Shown here: one piece after another, positions 55,302 to 64,000 of the stretch
Layout: each line of letters begins with the position of its first letter
Numbering within the stretch: position 1 is the stretch's first letter
From: Flavobacteriales bacterium
Lineage (GTDB): Bacteria; Bacteroidota; Bacteroidia; Flavobacteriales_G; Salibacteraceae
NCBI GenBank assembly: GCA_020435995.1
Contig: JAGQYO010000008.1
Span: 32,662-96,661, forward strand
Direction of reading: 5' to 3'
DNA length: 64,000 bases
The notes under the pieces: model-generated
Told to the model about the DNA's origin: nothing
Database searches by the model: none
The model's input: only the letters and a program-made list of their open reading frames with translations
Made by a program: the position numbers and the translations under genes

Positions 55302-56892
55302 AATTGTATTTACAGCCCTGTTGTTTGGGGCATTTCCAATATTGGGAAAAACCCAAGATCACTATCCACGCGATAGGGGATTTGATGTTACGAAGTACAC
55401 CTTTCAATTAGAAGTAACGGATACTAACGATTCGATTTTTGGCGAAGCGAACATCGCTGTTGAGCTGGATGCTCATGTGTCATCCATTTTTTTTGATTTG
55501 ACTAATGTAGATGACCAGGGCAGGGGAATGTTAGCATATCACGTTTCTTCCAAGCGAGTAAGGCTGAAATATGTACATGAAAAAAACCTAATCACTGTAA
55601 AATATCCAGAGGCACAAACGATCAAAACCAAAGACACAATTACGATAAGGTACAAGGGAATACCGTCGGATGGCTTAATTATTTCAAAAAATAAACATGG
55701 TGACCGAACTTTTTTTGGGGATAATTGGCCAAATCGAGCGCACCATTGGATTCCAGTAGTGGATCATCCAAGTGAAAAGGCATTTATAGAATTCTCTGTC
55801 TTTCACCCACCTCATTATCAAGTGGTTTCCAATGGTGTATTACAAAGTGTAATAGATATTTCGAAGAGTAGACGGCAAACTACTTGGGCTTCCTCTAGAG
55901 AGCTTCCCTCAAAAGTGGCAGTGGTTGGTGTTGCCAGATTTGCCGTTGATTATGTGAGGCAGGTCAATGGGCACATGGTAAGTTCATGGGTGTATCCCCA
56001 AGATGCCGAAAATGGGTTTTATGATTATGCTTTATGCGCTGATATTCTAAATTATTTTGAAAACAAAATAGCGCCCTATCCCTTTGAAAAGCTGGCCAAC
56101 GTACAATCGAAAACGAGGTATGGCGGGATGGAGAACGCCGGCTGTATATTTTATAATGAAGGCTCTGTTAATGGAAAAAGATCCAGCGAGGAACTTTTCG
56201 CTCATGAAATTGCACATCAGTGGTTCGGGAATTCCGCAAGCGAGGCAGATTGGCATCACGTGTGGTTGAGTGAGGGCTTTGCAACTTACCTCACGGAGGT
56301 TTATAAGCAAGAAGTAAAAGGTGAAGAATCCTTTAAATCGGGAATGGAGGACGCACGCAAAAGAGTGTTGAGGTATTATTCGAAGTTTCCTGATGGATCT
56401 ACTATCGACACCAGCATAACAGAACTTACTGGGCTGCTTTCACCTATGACCTATCAGAGAGCAGCGTGGGTTTTACACATGTTGAGAACAAGGGTAGGAG
56501 ACGCTGTATTTTGGAAGGCTGTTAAGGCCTATTATTCTGATTTTCAGTTTAGAAACGCGTATAGCAATGACTTAAAAGAAATATTTGAAAGGGCCTCTGA
56601 TATGGATTTGACTGAGTTTTTTGAAAAGTGGCTTTACCAACCGGGTATGATTAAGGCTGATATCAAATGGACGTTTGATGAGGAGGATAAAACGTTGATG
56701 GTTGAGGTGTTGCAGCCAAAAAATGCTTGGTTCCCGTGGAGTGCGGCCATCACTATTTTTGATCAAAACGGAATGAGTTACAATTCTGGAATATTACACT
56801 CCGATGAAAGACGTTTTGTAACTTCTATTTCGATGGAGAGTCCACCAAAAAAAGTAGTATTCGATGCCGAAAATAACCTCCTAAAATGGTAA
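55258..56892 (+). CDS. M1-family metallopeptidase (second copy, no sorting domain)
   Basis: A 544-residue M1 protein. N-terminal hydrophobic signal segment (about 12-30), the GGMENA motif (289-294), zinc site HEIAHQWFG with His316, Glu317, His320 and Glu339 in WLSEGFATY, and a C-terminal peptidase-associated helical part. Unlike the copy before it, there is no T9SS tail, so it probably stays in the periplasm or is lipid-free exported. ATG 55258 lies inside the previous gene. The two share the zinc and Glu motifs but differ in the exopeptidase motif (GAMEH versus GGMENA). Confidence 0.88.
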   Translation: MRLRHTEDSLKFLSRIVFTALLFGAFPILGKTQDHYPRDRGFDVTKYTFQLEVTDTNDSIFGEANIAVELDAHVSSIFFDLTNVDDQGRGMLAYHVSSKRVRLKYVHEKNLITVKYPEAQTIKTKDTITIRYKGIPSDGLIISKNKHGDRTFFGDNWPNRAHHWIPVVDHPSEKAFIEFSVFHPPHYQVVSNGVLQSVIDISKSRRQTTWASSRELPSKVAVVGVARFAVDYVRQVNGHMVSSWVYPQDAENGFYDYALCADILNYFENKIAPYPFEKLANVQSKTRYGGMENAGCIFYNEGSVNGKRSSEELFAHEIAHQWFGNSASEADWHHVWLSEGFATYLTEVYKQEVKGEESFKSGMEDARKRVLRYYSKFPDGSTIDTSITELTGLLSPMTYQRAAWVLHMLRTRVGDAVFWKAVKAYYSDFQFRNAYSNDLKEIFERASDMDLTEFFEKWLYQPGMIKADIKWTFDEEDKTLMVEVLQPKNAWFPWSAAITIFDQNGMSYNSGILHSDERRFVTSISMESPPKKVVFDAENNLLKW

Positions 56893-56915
56893 TATTGGGA
56901 ATTGAATTCCCAATA
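56893..56915. repeat. Perfect 23-bp inverted repeat directly after the M1 stop codon
   Basis: TATTGGGAATT and AATTCCCAATA are exact inverted copies around one central base, starting on the base after the stop codon. No T-tract follows, so it is not a classic terminator; it could be a 3'-end stabilising hairpin or a protein-binding site. Confidence 0.65.
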
Positions 56916-57083
56916 CGGGAAAAATATTTACAATTGGATTATTTTGAATTGGCAAAATATGGTTGGTATACAGCTAGTTAGGCCAATGGTTTTTATGTTT
57001 ATTACTTTGGTATGACATTAGCAAAATGATGTTCAATGAATCGCTCGATTCATTATAGTTTAGTTTAAGGTTGGTTGATTGAT

Positions 57084-57115
57084 GCAAGGAGGGTTTTTTT
57101 TAAGACCCTTTTTGC
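57084..57115. other. Long G-T-containing hairpin in the M1-rplI intergenic region
   Basis: GCAAGGAGGGT pairs over 11 positions with ACCCTTTTTGC (two G-T pairs) around a 10-base T-rich loop. No gene was found in the surrounding 56916-57133 stretch; the role is unknown. Confidence 0.5.
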
Positions 57116-57130
57116 ATTTTGGCAATAGGC

Positions 57131-57163
57131 AAAAAAAATAGCCACTCGAAAGTGGCTATTTTT
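57131..57163. terminator. Bidirectional terminator for the M1 and ribosomal-protein units
   Basis: A 13-bp stem (AAAAATAGCCACT with AGTGGCTATTTTT) with a CGAA loop; read from the minus strand the loop is TTCG and eight T follow. It ends rplI transcripts and can also end plus-strand transcripts. Confidence 0.88.
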
Positions 57164-57183
57164 ATTTCAAATAGAAAAGCATA

Positions 57184-57630
57184 TTACTCTTCTACAACTT
57201 CGAATTTTACAGTAGTTTCAATATCCTTGTGGAAACGAACTTTAGCTTCATAGGCGCCAACTTGTTTGATAGGCTCATCAATAATGTTGATTTTCTTACG
57301 ATCTACATCAAATCCGAGTTCCTTCATGGCATCCGCCAATTGAAGGCTGGTTACAGATCCGAAGATCTTACCATTTTCACCAACTTTTGCACCTACCTTA
57401 ATGGTAGTTTTAGCTAACTTGTCAGAAGCAGCTTCGGCCTCTTTTCTCACTTTTTCAATTTTGTGAGCTCGTTGTCTTAGGTTTTCCTCGCGAACTTTTT
57501 TCGCTGAAGCTGTAGCAAGCACAGCCACTCCTTGAGGAATCAGAAAGTTTCTTCCGTAACCATCTTTTACAGCTACCAAATCATCAATTTCACCTAAACT
57601 ATCTATGTTTTTCTTTAAAATGATATCCAT
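57184..57630 (-). CDS. rplI: 50S ribosomal protein L9
   Basis: A 148-residue L9 with the N-terminal MDIILKKNIDSLGEIDDLVAVK-type RNA-binding domain (GYGRNFLIPQGVA), a long central helix and the C-terminal domain (KIFGSVTSLQLADAM). Length and order are typical. Last gene of rpsF-rpsR-rplI, closed by the terminator at 57131-57163. Confidence 0.97.
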   Translation of the reverse strand: MDIILKKNIDSLGEIDDLVAVKDGYGRNFLIPQGVAVLATASAKKVREENLRQRAHKIEKVRKEAEAASDKLAKTTIKVGAKVGENGKIFGSVTSLQLADAMKELGFDVDRKKINIIDEPIKQVGAYEAKVRFHKDIETTVKFEVVEE

Positions 57631-57651
57631 TTTTCAATCCTCCACTTTAAA

Positions 57652-57918
57652 TTATTTCATCAAATCTGCCTTGTAAGGCATGATGGCTAAATGACGTGCT
57701 CTTTTAACCGCTACTGAAACTTTTCTCTGATATTTTAGAGATGTTCCTGTAAGTCTTCTTGGAAGTAGTTTACCTTGTTCGTTCACGAACTTGATAAGAA
57801 AATCTGGATCTTTATAATCGATGTACTTAATTCTAGATTTTCTAAAACGACAATACTTGTCTTTTTTAATTTCGATATTTACCGGGGTAAGATATCTGAT
57901 GTCACCTTGATCTGCCAT
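57652..57918 (-). CDS. rpsR: 30S ribosomal protein S18
   Basis: An 88-residue S18 with [46 protein letters not shown] and the typical basic C terminus. It lies 25 bases after rpsF and 21 before rplI on the minus strand. Only one Cys remains, so it is the zinc-free form. Confidence 0.97.
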   Translation of the reverse strand: MADQGDIRYLTPVNIEIKKDKYCRFRKSRIKYIDYKDPDFLIKFVNEQGKLLPRRLTGTSLKYQRKVSVAVKRARHLAIMPYKADLMK

Positions 57919-57943
57919 GGCTCTAAATTTTTTCTGGGATTAA

Positions 57944-58303
57944 TTATTCAGCTGCGTCGGCAACTTTTTCTTTACCTTTTTTTGTTCTTCTGCTTTCAGC
58001 AAAAGCAACAGCGTGCTTGTCCATTCTAACGGTTAGAAATCTCATGATGCGCTCATCGCGTTTCATTTCAATTTCTAATCGGTTAATGTGCTCACCTTCC
58101 ATTTCGTACTCCAAAAGAGTATAAAATCCAGTAGATTTTTTTTGAATAGGATAGGCTAGCTTGCGCAATCCCCAATCTTCGGTATGCTTCATCTTAGCAC
58201 CGAATCCTTTTAAAAGGTCTTCAACCTTTTTTACTGCTTCCTTTACCTGATTATCAGATAAAACGGGAGTTAGAATGAAAACAGTTTCGTATCGAGTTAC
58301 CAT
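57944..58303 (-). CDS. rpsF: 30S ribosomal protein S6
   Basis: A 119-residue S6 with the opening YETVFILTPVLSDNQVKEAV, a TGFYTLLEYE strand and ERIMRFLTV. The C terminus carries a Lys-rich tail. It starts the rpsF-rpsR-rplI operon after a leader of about 50 bases. Confidence 0.97.
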   Translation of the reverse strand: MVTRYETVFILTPVLSDNQVKEAVKKVEDLLKGFGAKMKHTEDWGLRKLAYPIQKKSTGFYTLLEYEMEGEHINRLEIEMKRDERIMRFLTVRMDKHAVAFAESRRTKKGKEKVADAAE

Positions 58304-58356
58304 TTGTTATTAATAATTTGATTTATAGAATACTATATTCCCCAAAAATGGGTCGG
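58304..58356 (-). promoter_or_regulatory. rpsF leader with two small hairpins
   Basis: Unlike the very short leaders around it, this one is about 50 bases long. On the minus strand it contains CCCA-TTTT-TGGG preceded by CCG, then GAATA-TAG-TATTC. S6:S18 complexes autoregulate through leader RNA structures with a CCG element in other bacteria; the match here is suggestive only. Confidence 0.4.
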
Positions 58357-58364
58357 CAAAAGTA
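58357..58364 (-). promoter_or_regulatory. Promoter -7 box (TACTTTTG) of the rpsF operon
   Basis: An exact TAnnTTTG match on the minus strand, 53 bases before the rpsF ATG. Confidence 0.7.
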
Positions 58365-58389
58365 CTATTATTTCTGAGAAAATATAAAA

Positions 58390-58647
58390 TTAATCTGGGA
58401 GATTTAAATTGAATAGGCTGCCTAAATCTATTTTTAACGCCTTTGCAATGATTGCCAACTTGATTAGACTGACACTGACTTTCCCATGTTCTATCTTATA
58501 CAGGTACTGACGGTCACTTATAATTCTAAATGCTAATTCGCTCTGAGTTAACCGCAGTTGTTCCCGTCTATATTTAATTTTTTGGCCAATTAAAATTGGA
58601 AGCTCATTTTTAATCTTATCAATATCTTCTTTTGACAGTTCGGACAT
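58390..58647 (-). CDS. XRE-family helix-turn-helix regulator
   Basis: An 85-residue single-domain DNA-binding protein. The helix-turn-helix spans about residues 33-60 (LRLTQSELAFRIISDRQYLYKIE) with the usual xre pattern ending in LAIIAKALKIDLGSLF. It lies upstream of, and divergent from, the tandem secreted-protein genes and may control them, but no operator could be assigned. Confidence 0.88.
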   Translation of the reverse strand: MSELSKEDIDKIKNELPILIGQKIKYRREQLRLTQSELAFRIISDRQYLYKIEHGKVSVSLIKLAIIAKALKIDLGSLFNLNLPD

Positions 58648-58785
58648 AAATCAAAAGTCCAAGCAAATTAAAAAACGCTTGTAATCATAAAATACTGCAT
58701 TTGATTATTTTCTTAAGATTCTTGCATACAGTACTTTGTAATTATATTTTGTATTAATTTTAACTCAATTATTAAACTTTCGATT

Positions 58786-61700
58786 ATGAATGATTATCGA
58801 AACTCCCAGGGACTGAGAATTCTTATTACGGCAATTTTTGTTGCCTATGGTTCAATTGGTTTTAGCCAACTTTTTGAGCTCAATAAAAGCACCGAAGTGC
58901 TTTTTGGTACACCGGTTACAGTGACTCATTTTTCAGCAGTGGAAGACGGGAATGGAAATTTATATCATCTTGGAACTACATTTAATAGCCAAGAAAAATT
59001 TAATCTTTTACTAACTAAGTTTAACGAGAACAACAACATAGAATGGGAAATTGAACTTGACAATGCTAGTCGAAATGATTATGGGGTCAGCATTTGTTTG
59101 TCGCCTATGAATGACATTATTATATCGGGAGCAACAGTCGACACTCTAACTGACACCTCTTCCATCATTTTGGCTTCGATTGACATAAATGGAAATGTTA
59201 ATTGGCAAAACGTTTATAATCCCCTTAGTTCATTACATAGTTATCCTACCAAAGTAATTTGCGATAATAAAAATTATTTTTTTTGACTAGCACAGGCCAT
59301 TTTCAAGGTTCAAATCTTGATGTAATAGCTTCAAGATTTTCTATAACGGGGGGCTTAGAATGGGAATTGAACCATGATGAATCAGGAAATATTGACCAAA
59401 GCATCGATTTTCAGTTTGCAGGGAATGGGAATCTGAATGTAATAGGACTTGCTCAAGATGTCAACGAAGATTACGGTTTGTTGACTTTAGAATATTCAAT
59501 CTACGGCAATTTAATAAATTCTATTTATAATTCTTTTAGCACATCCATGGATCAACCATTGGGTATTCGGGTTGATGGAAACGACAAGTATATTTATGGG
59601 AATAAAATAAACAACAACGCCAATTCAGATTTTTGTTTGGGAAAATTGGACCAATACAATAACTTAAACTGGACGACGACATTTGACTTTGCTGATGATG
59701 ATGATTTTGTGAATGACATTCAAATTGACAACCTTGGCAATGTTTGGATGTTGGGCTATGGAAATAACGGAGAGGGAGGAAAAGATATGTTAATACTAAA
59801 AGTGGACTCAGCTGGCAATCAGTTGGACACAATAGAATTTGGTATGGTGAGTAGGGATGATGAAATTGAAGGGCAGAAATTATTTATTGATGAAGATCAT
59901 TTTTTTACTGCGGGAACATTATTAGACGCTACAAGCGGAAAAAAGGGATTTTTTGTATTCTCTTATGATGAGTACATGAAAATTGAGTGGACAACATTTT
60001 GGAATGAGCCTAACAGTACTCCAAAAGGAGTGGCTAATATTTTTTTGGACGAAAACAACCAAAGTATTGTACTTTATGGATTTGTTGAAAACTTGAGCAA
60101 TAACAGCTACCTTCAAATTGAATGGCAATGGATAAAGAGACCAATTGACAAAAAAATACTGGGATCGGGGCTTACAGAATATGTAGAAGGGGAGTTGATT
60201 GTAGAAGTTAATCCTGAATATGTGAAAACTGATTTTGCGAATAACAAAGAACTCACATTTGGTAACCTTTATGACGCACTCGACAGCTCATTTGTTGATT
60301 CAATTGATTCAAAAATTGGTTCTTTTGTTTCTTTAATCGACATTCGAGTAGTTAAAATAAATCCAGAGTTTACAACTATAGACACGCTAAGCTTGGCACG
60401 CACGGGCAATTGGATTCCAATGCCACCTTTGTATAACCAATTTGTATTTGTATTTTATTCTGCTATCGATGAAATTGAAATATCGGGTTTTCTTAATGAA
60501 CTAGAAGAAATTAATTATAGCGAAATAAATGTTTTTCCAACCTATATGAGTACGCCCAACGATTCTGAATTAGTGGACGACCAACAAGCTTCTCTTGTAC
60601 CTAGTTCTACCGACCCCGGAAGTCACATAGGAATGGATGGAGCTTGGGATATAAATACCGGAGCCGACTCCATTAAAATTGGCATTTTTGATTCGGGCGT
60701 TCAGTGGTTGCACCATGATTTGACGCCTGGAAGAAAAGAAGATCCTGATTTTTCTAAGTGTTTAGGCTTTGATTTTGAAACTTCACCTCCAGAAAGCTTT
60801 ATTAGGAAGAGTTTAGATTTTAAATTCGATGCCGGAGACCATGGGACGAATGTAGCCGGAATTGCTGGGGCCACCAGCAACAATCTTTTTGGCATAGCAG
60901 GAGTAGCGGGCGGCAATTGGGCCAACTCAAGCTATGGATGTCCGTTATACGTAGCCAGACTTTCCAAGGTAACCAGTACTGGCCCAAGAATATTGCCGAT
61001 TTCAAATCATGTAACCGCACTTTATAAATTTGGAGTACAAAGCAATACTGGTATAGGAGAAGGTGTTCATGTGATGAATCATTCTTATGGTTTGCTTCGA
61101 AATTTTCCTTGGCCATTTGATTTTGGGCATAACGATACTTCCGTAACCTCTTTTGCCAAAGCCTTTCAGTTTGCCGCAAGAAATGGGGTCGTCCAAGTGG
61201 CCGCAAGAGGAAATGAGGCTAATGCAGTGTCTTCTTTTCCCGCATGTTATGACGATAGTTGGGTAATAAATGTAGGCGGATACACCCGCAATAGGGATGT
61301 ACACCCTCAAAGCTCTTTTGATAAAGGTGTGGACATCATTGGCCCCATGCATGAAGATCAAATTTGTACGATACATCCTTATAACCCTACTCAAATCAAT
61401 TATTCTTTTAATGGCACTTCGGCTGCAGCTCCCCACGTGAGTGGCGTAGCCGCATTGGTGTTGAGTGAGTTTAACGACAAAAGTCCACTGTACGAAAACC
61501 TAAGTGGAGAAGACGTAGAATATCTATTACAGAAATACACCTATAATTCAAATTGCTCTAGCTATCCTGACCCAAAATGTGGGTGGGGAGCGCTCAATGC
61601 CGCTGCCATACTGGAGCACATAGAATACCCTTATTATCGGATAGATCATTTCCCCAAAGGTGGCGAAGGAAAAAGTTTTATTTCTTCCACATCTGCTGGA

Positions 61701-62348
61701 GTTGTTTCTGTTAAATTGGTGGAGGCTTGGAATGGTATTCCCAAAGGGACATATACTGCTACTGCAAGAGATATCTTGGTTCAAGTTTCACATTCTATTC
61801 GCTCGGCAGATCAATTGCTAGGATATTGGCTACGTCCAAATTTTTGTACTGGGCTCCAATTAGCTCCCGCATCTGGTACCATTATCCTACCTGCTATTCA
61901 GGGTGGCCAGTTGGTAAGTTGTAATACAACTGTGGCGGTTATCAAAACTAGAATTTATGAAATTAGCTATGGTGGAAACACCTATCCATATCCTGGTACT
62001 TGGAATCAATTAGACTATAGCTACGGTGTTCATTTATATGATTCAAATGCAACTAATGGTGATTTTCATACTGAAGTTATTGAATTAAAAAACAATCATT
62101 CCCTCAGGGTTTACCCCAACCCTACCCGCGATAAAATAAATATTTCGTTTAGCTTGGAGCAACCCGAGAGCATAGGGTTCCGTCTTATTGATGCCAGAGG
62201 CGTAGAATATTGGCAAAAACAAAGCAGTGATTTAATGGAAAATCGATATAAGTATGAAATAGATATGTCCAACTTACCAGTAGGTGTTTACACCCTTATA
62301 ATGTCTTCTACAAGTTTCTATACCTCTCGAAAAATTGTAAAACAATAA
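58786..62348 (+). pseudogene. Secreted S8 subtilase with T9SS domain, frame interrupted at a T8 tract
   Basis: Two frames, 58786-59286 (166 aa, signal peptide cleaved near GFSQ) and 59283-62348 (1,021 aa), read as one protein of about 1,187 residues. The break is at eight T (59277-59284); nine T would restore it, giving YFFLTSTG. The first part and the start of the second form one beta-propeller-like repeat region. The second has the triad Asp (IFDSGV, codon 60690), His (HGTNVAG, 60840) and Ser (NGTSAAAPH, 61419) and a type A sorting domain (VYPNPTRDK). The T-run matches a -1 slippery site (T TTT TTT), so it may be phase-variable, frameshifted, a true pseudogene or a sequencing error. Confidence 0.8.
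59277..59284 (+). repeat. T8 homopolymer at the frame break
   Basis: Eight T preceded by TTA and followed by GA. In the first frame it reads TAT TTT TTT TGA (stop). One extra T, or a -1 slip on T TTT TTT, leads into the long downstream frame. Confidence 0.85.
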
Positions 62349-62378
62349 AATTAATGGGTTCGATACGTACCATTTTAT
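62109..62378 (+). repeat. Direct repeat, copy 1: sorting domain, junction and next gene start
   Basis: This 270-bp segment matches 63731-64000 at a constant offset of 1,622 bp. The first 71 bp (62109-62179) and the last 53 bp (62326-62378) are identical to the second copy; the middle differs at scattered positions. It covers the T9SS domain, the stop, the 5-bp gap and the first codons of the following gene. Confidence 0.9.
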
Positions 62379-63970
62379 GCGGTATATTGATGTTGTGCTT
62401 TTGGAATGGAAAAACCCAAAACGTGGCCTTGAAGTGGGCCCTCCATCTAAAATGTGATAGTGGAGATGTGTTTTCGTCTGCTATTACCATAGATGAAGAT
62501 AACAACACTTATTTTGAAGTAGCATTTAGGGATGATTCCCTCATAATTGACTCACACTCTTACATTTCACCTCATCGTAATGGTCAGATTGTAACTAAGT
62601 ATAACAGCGATGGAAAACGCGTTTGGGTTAAGGAAGAAAACGAAATATCATATCGCGCCTCATTAGGTATAAGGACATTATTAGCGCATGGAGAAAATTT
62701 GCTAATACCATTTGTGTTTTATGACACCACCTGCTGGGGAGGTGATACCATCATCCCAAGAGGGTATAGAGATGGATTTGTTGACTATGTTGACAAAAAT
62801 GGCAAGACTTTGTGGAGTTTGCAGTTAGAGGGTTATATGAATTTATGGGATGTCAGGAGTTTCTCAAATGGTGATTTTATAATTATGGGTGAATTTTTAG
62901 ATTCTTTGCGCGTTTTTGACAAATCAGTATATGGCACATGCAAGGCGAAAGGAGAGTGGGATTACTTTTTTTTAAGAATTGACCCAAAAGGAAATAAAAT
63001 ATGGCAAAAAGTAATTTCGAAATGCGGAAATGTGTACTTACCCGAAATGATAATTGATAAAGAGGACAACATCTATTTTGCAGCATACTATTCAGGTAAA
63101 GTAGAATTTGAAGATCGGAACATTGAAAATCCTACAGCGAGCAACCGGTATTTAAACTTTTTGGCCAAATTCGATGAGCATGGCAAAATAAATTGGGTAA
63201 CCTCCTTTGGTAATTCAAATGGAAATAATTCTGTGCAAAGTCTTGAAGTAAGTTCAAATAATGAAATTAGACTGTTGAACTTAAACAAAGGCAATCCATA
63301 TAATTTATCGGGCCAATGGATAAGTAATGGAAGCTCCATCCTTGGTTTTGATGAAAATGGGAAGTTTAGGGGTGAAATTGTAAGCTTGGGTATTGCCAGT
63401 TGTCTTGCTATAAATAAATATGACGAGTTAATAGTTGACCAAACATTATCTGCTTCTCCTCAAAATTATCTATTCTCTAAATACCGCGCAAATTCAGAAA
63501 ATGTATTTATTGAAAAAGCCAAAAGCAATTACTTTGGGACAACCCATCAGGTTAAAGTGAACCGCCAAAATTTTATTGCACTAGAAGGGACTTTTACGGG
63601 TCCTCTAGAATTAAATAGCGAGTACAAATTCAACAACACAGGTTTGGGTTCGAATGCATTTATTGCGCTTTATGAAGATTTGACAGCTACTAACATCATA
63701 AGCACGGCAGATGAAAAAAATCCAGTTAGTGTTTACCCCAACCCTACCCGCGATAAAATAAATATTTCGTTTAGCTTGGAGCAACCCGAGAGCATAGGGT
63801 TTCGTCTGATTGATGCCAGAGGTGTAGAATACTGGCAAAAACAAAACGTAGAATTAATGGAAAGCCGTTATAAATATGAAATCGACATTTCGCATTTACC
63901 AATAGGTGTTTACACCCTTATAATGTCTTCCATGAGTTTTAACACTACTCGAAAAATTGTAAAACAATAA
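62354..63970 (+). CDS. Secreted beta-propeller-like protein with T9SS sorting domain
   Basis: A 538-residue protein with signal peptide (cleaved near WNGKTQ, residue 21), several SBBP/PQQ-like beta repeats (phrases of the type DEDNNTYFEV, DKNGKTLWSLQLEG, DPKGNKIWQKV, DKEDNIYFAAYYSGKV, DEHGKINWVTSFG) and a type A sorting domain starting VYPNPTRDK at about residue 456. It follows the subtilase gene after 5 bases; the junction is a copy of the next one. No catalytic motif was found. Probable role: extracellular or surface binding protein. Confidence 0.85.
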   Translation: MGSIRTILCGILMLCFWNGKTQNVALKWALHLKCDSGDVFSSAITIDEDNNTYFEVAFRDDSLIIDSHSYISPHRNGQIVTKYNSDGKRVWVKEENEISYRASLGIRTLLAHGENLLIPFVFYDTTCWGGDTIIPRGYRDGFVDYVDKNGKTLWSLQLEGYMNLWDVRSFSNGDFIIMGEFLDSLRVFDKSVYGTCKAKGEWDYFFLRIDPKGNKIWQKVISKCGNVYLPEMIIDKEDNIYFAAYYSGKVEFEDRNIENPTASNRYLNFLAKFDEHGKINWVTSFGNSNGNNSVQSLEVSSNNEIRLLNLNKGNPYNLSGQWISNGSSILGFDENGKFRGEIVSLGIASCLAINKYDELIVDQTLSASPQNYLFSKYRANSENVFIEKAKSNYFGTTHQVKVNRQNFIALEGTFTGPLELNSEYKFNNTGLGSNAFIALYEDLTATNIISTADEKNPVSVYPNPTRDKINISFSLEQPESIGFRLIDARGVEYWQKQNVELMESRYKYEIDISHLPIGVYTLIMSSMSFNTTRKIVKQ

Positions 63971-64000
63971 AATTAATGGGTTCGATACGTACCATTTTAT
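63731..64000 (+). repeat. Direct repeat, copy 2 (runs to the window edge)
   Basis: The second copy of the 62109-62378 segment, offset 1,622 bp. It includes the end of the second array gene and the first codons of another, so the true repeat extends past the edge. Confidence 0.9.
63976..64000 (+). CDS. Start of a further array gene (3'-truncated)
   Basis: ATG 63976 follows the previous stop after 5 bases and begins MGSIRTIL, identical in DNA to the start of the gene at 62354. It is therefore most likely a third tandem member, cut off at the window edge after 8 full codons. Confidence 0.7.

Noticed and set aside
58660..58785. Operator for the XRE regulator in TACTG/CAGTA-like half sites
   Set aside because: The halves are imperfect and widely spaced; not above chance in AT-rich DNA.
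59283..62348. Treating the 1,021-aa frame as a separate gene with its own start at 59283
   Set aside because: It would begin at TTG inside the T8 tract and lack a signal peptide, although it ends with a T9SS domain. The frame before it supplies the signal peptide.
1..64000. tRNA, rRNA, CRISPR, insertion sequence or prophage
   Set aside because: No cloverleaf, spacer-repeat pattern, transposase or phage gene was seen in any gap.

Overview
The window comes from a Bacteroidota chromosome, most likely a Flavobacteriales-type marine or aquatic lineage. The lineage call is an inference. It rests on low GC, repeated TAnnTTTG -7 promoter boxes with very short leaders, many secreted proteins ending in type IX secretion (T9SS) type A sorting domains, SprB-like and SPOR repeats, DUF6089 outer-membrane barrels, and the menaquinone and lpxK/gatB gene sets. 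No rRNA, tRNA, CRISPR array, phage or insertion sequence was seen. Genes are packed tightly, with many ATGA or TAATG overlaps and several convergent pairs whose 3' ends overlap.

Layout. 1-2.9 kb: 3' part of a giant secreted adhesin-like protein, closed by a terminator. 3.0-8.7 kb: menaquinone operon menF-menD-menA-menC-menE. 8.7-12.8 kb (minus): PASTA protein, T9SS-secreted protein, RluD-like pseudouridine synthase. 12.9-18.3 kb: ddl, rdgB, a small orphan gene, an ElaA-type acetyltransferase and an AddA-like helicase-nuclease. 18.4-25.7 kb: four outer-membrane barrel proteins, priA and an Nramp-like transporter with a changed metal site. 25.8-28.5 kb: secreted subtilase. 28.4-30.5 kb (minus): a bufferin-type RiPP locus, with a precursor carrying Cys-Gly-Glu-Gly-Lys repeats, a MNIO/DUF692 enzyme and a DUF2063 partner, and a strong terminator hairpin between precursor and enzyme. 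30.6-36.2 kb (minus): carboxypeptidase-regulatory-like protein, two SPOR envelope proteins, LOG-family protein. 36.3-46.3 kb (plus): lipoprotein, purK, a SulP transporter-TetR pair, a nuclease-fold lipoprotein, an O-methyltransferase, a SIMPL protein, threonine aldolase, lipoprotein, FadL-like porin. 46.3-48.2 kb (minus): a coiled-coil protein with a decayed zinc ribbon and Nif3. 48.3-52.8 kb: lpxK, purine nucleoside phosphorylase, gatB, TlpA-like lipoprotein. 52.9-56.9 kb: two M1 aminopeptidase-like proteins. 57.2-58.3 kb (minus): rpsF-rpsR-rplI. 58.4-64 kb: XRE regulator and a tandem array of T9SS-secreted proteins, one interrupted at a T8 tract, with near-identical gene junctions.

The most interesting system is the bufferin-type RiPP operon at 28.4-30.5 kb. 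The encoded logic is a signal-peptide precursor with two clusters of modifiable cysteines, made in excess because a terminator precedes its modifying enzyme. Second is the array at the right edge, where a 1,622-bp-spaced direct repeat covers each sorting domain, stop codon and start of the next gene, and where a mononucleotide tract splits one subtilase gene.
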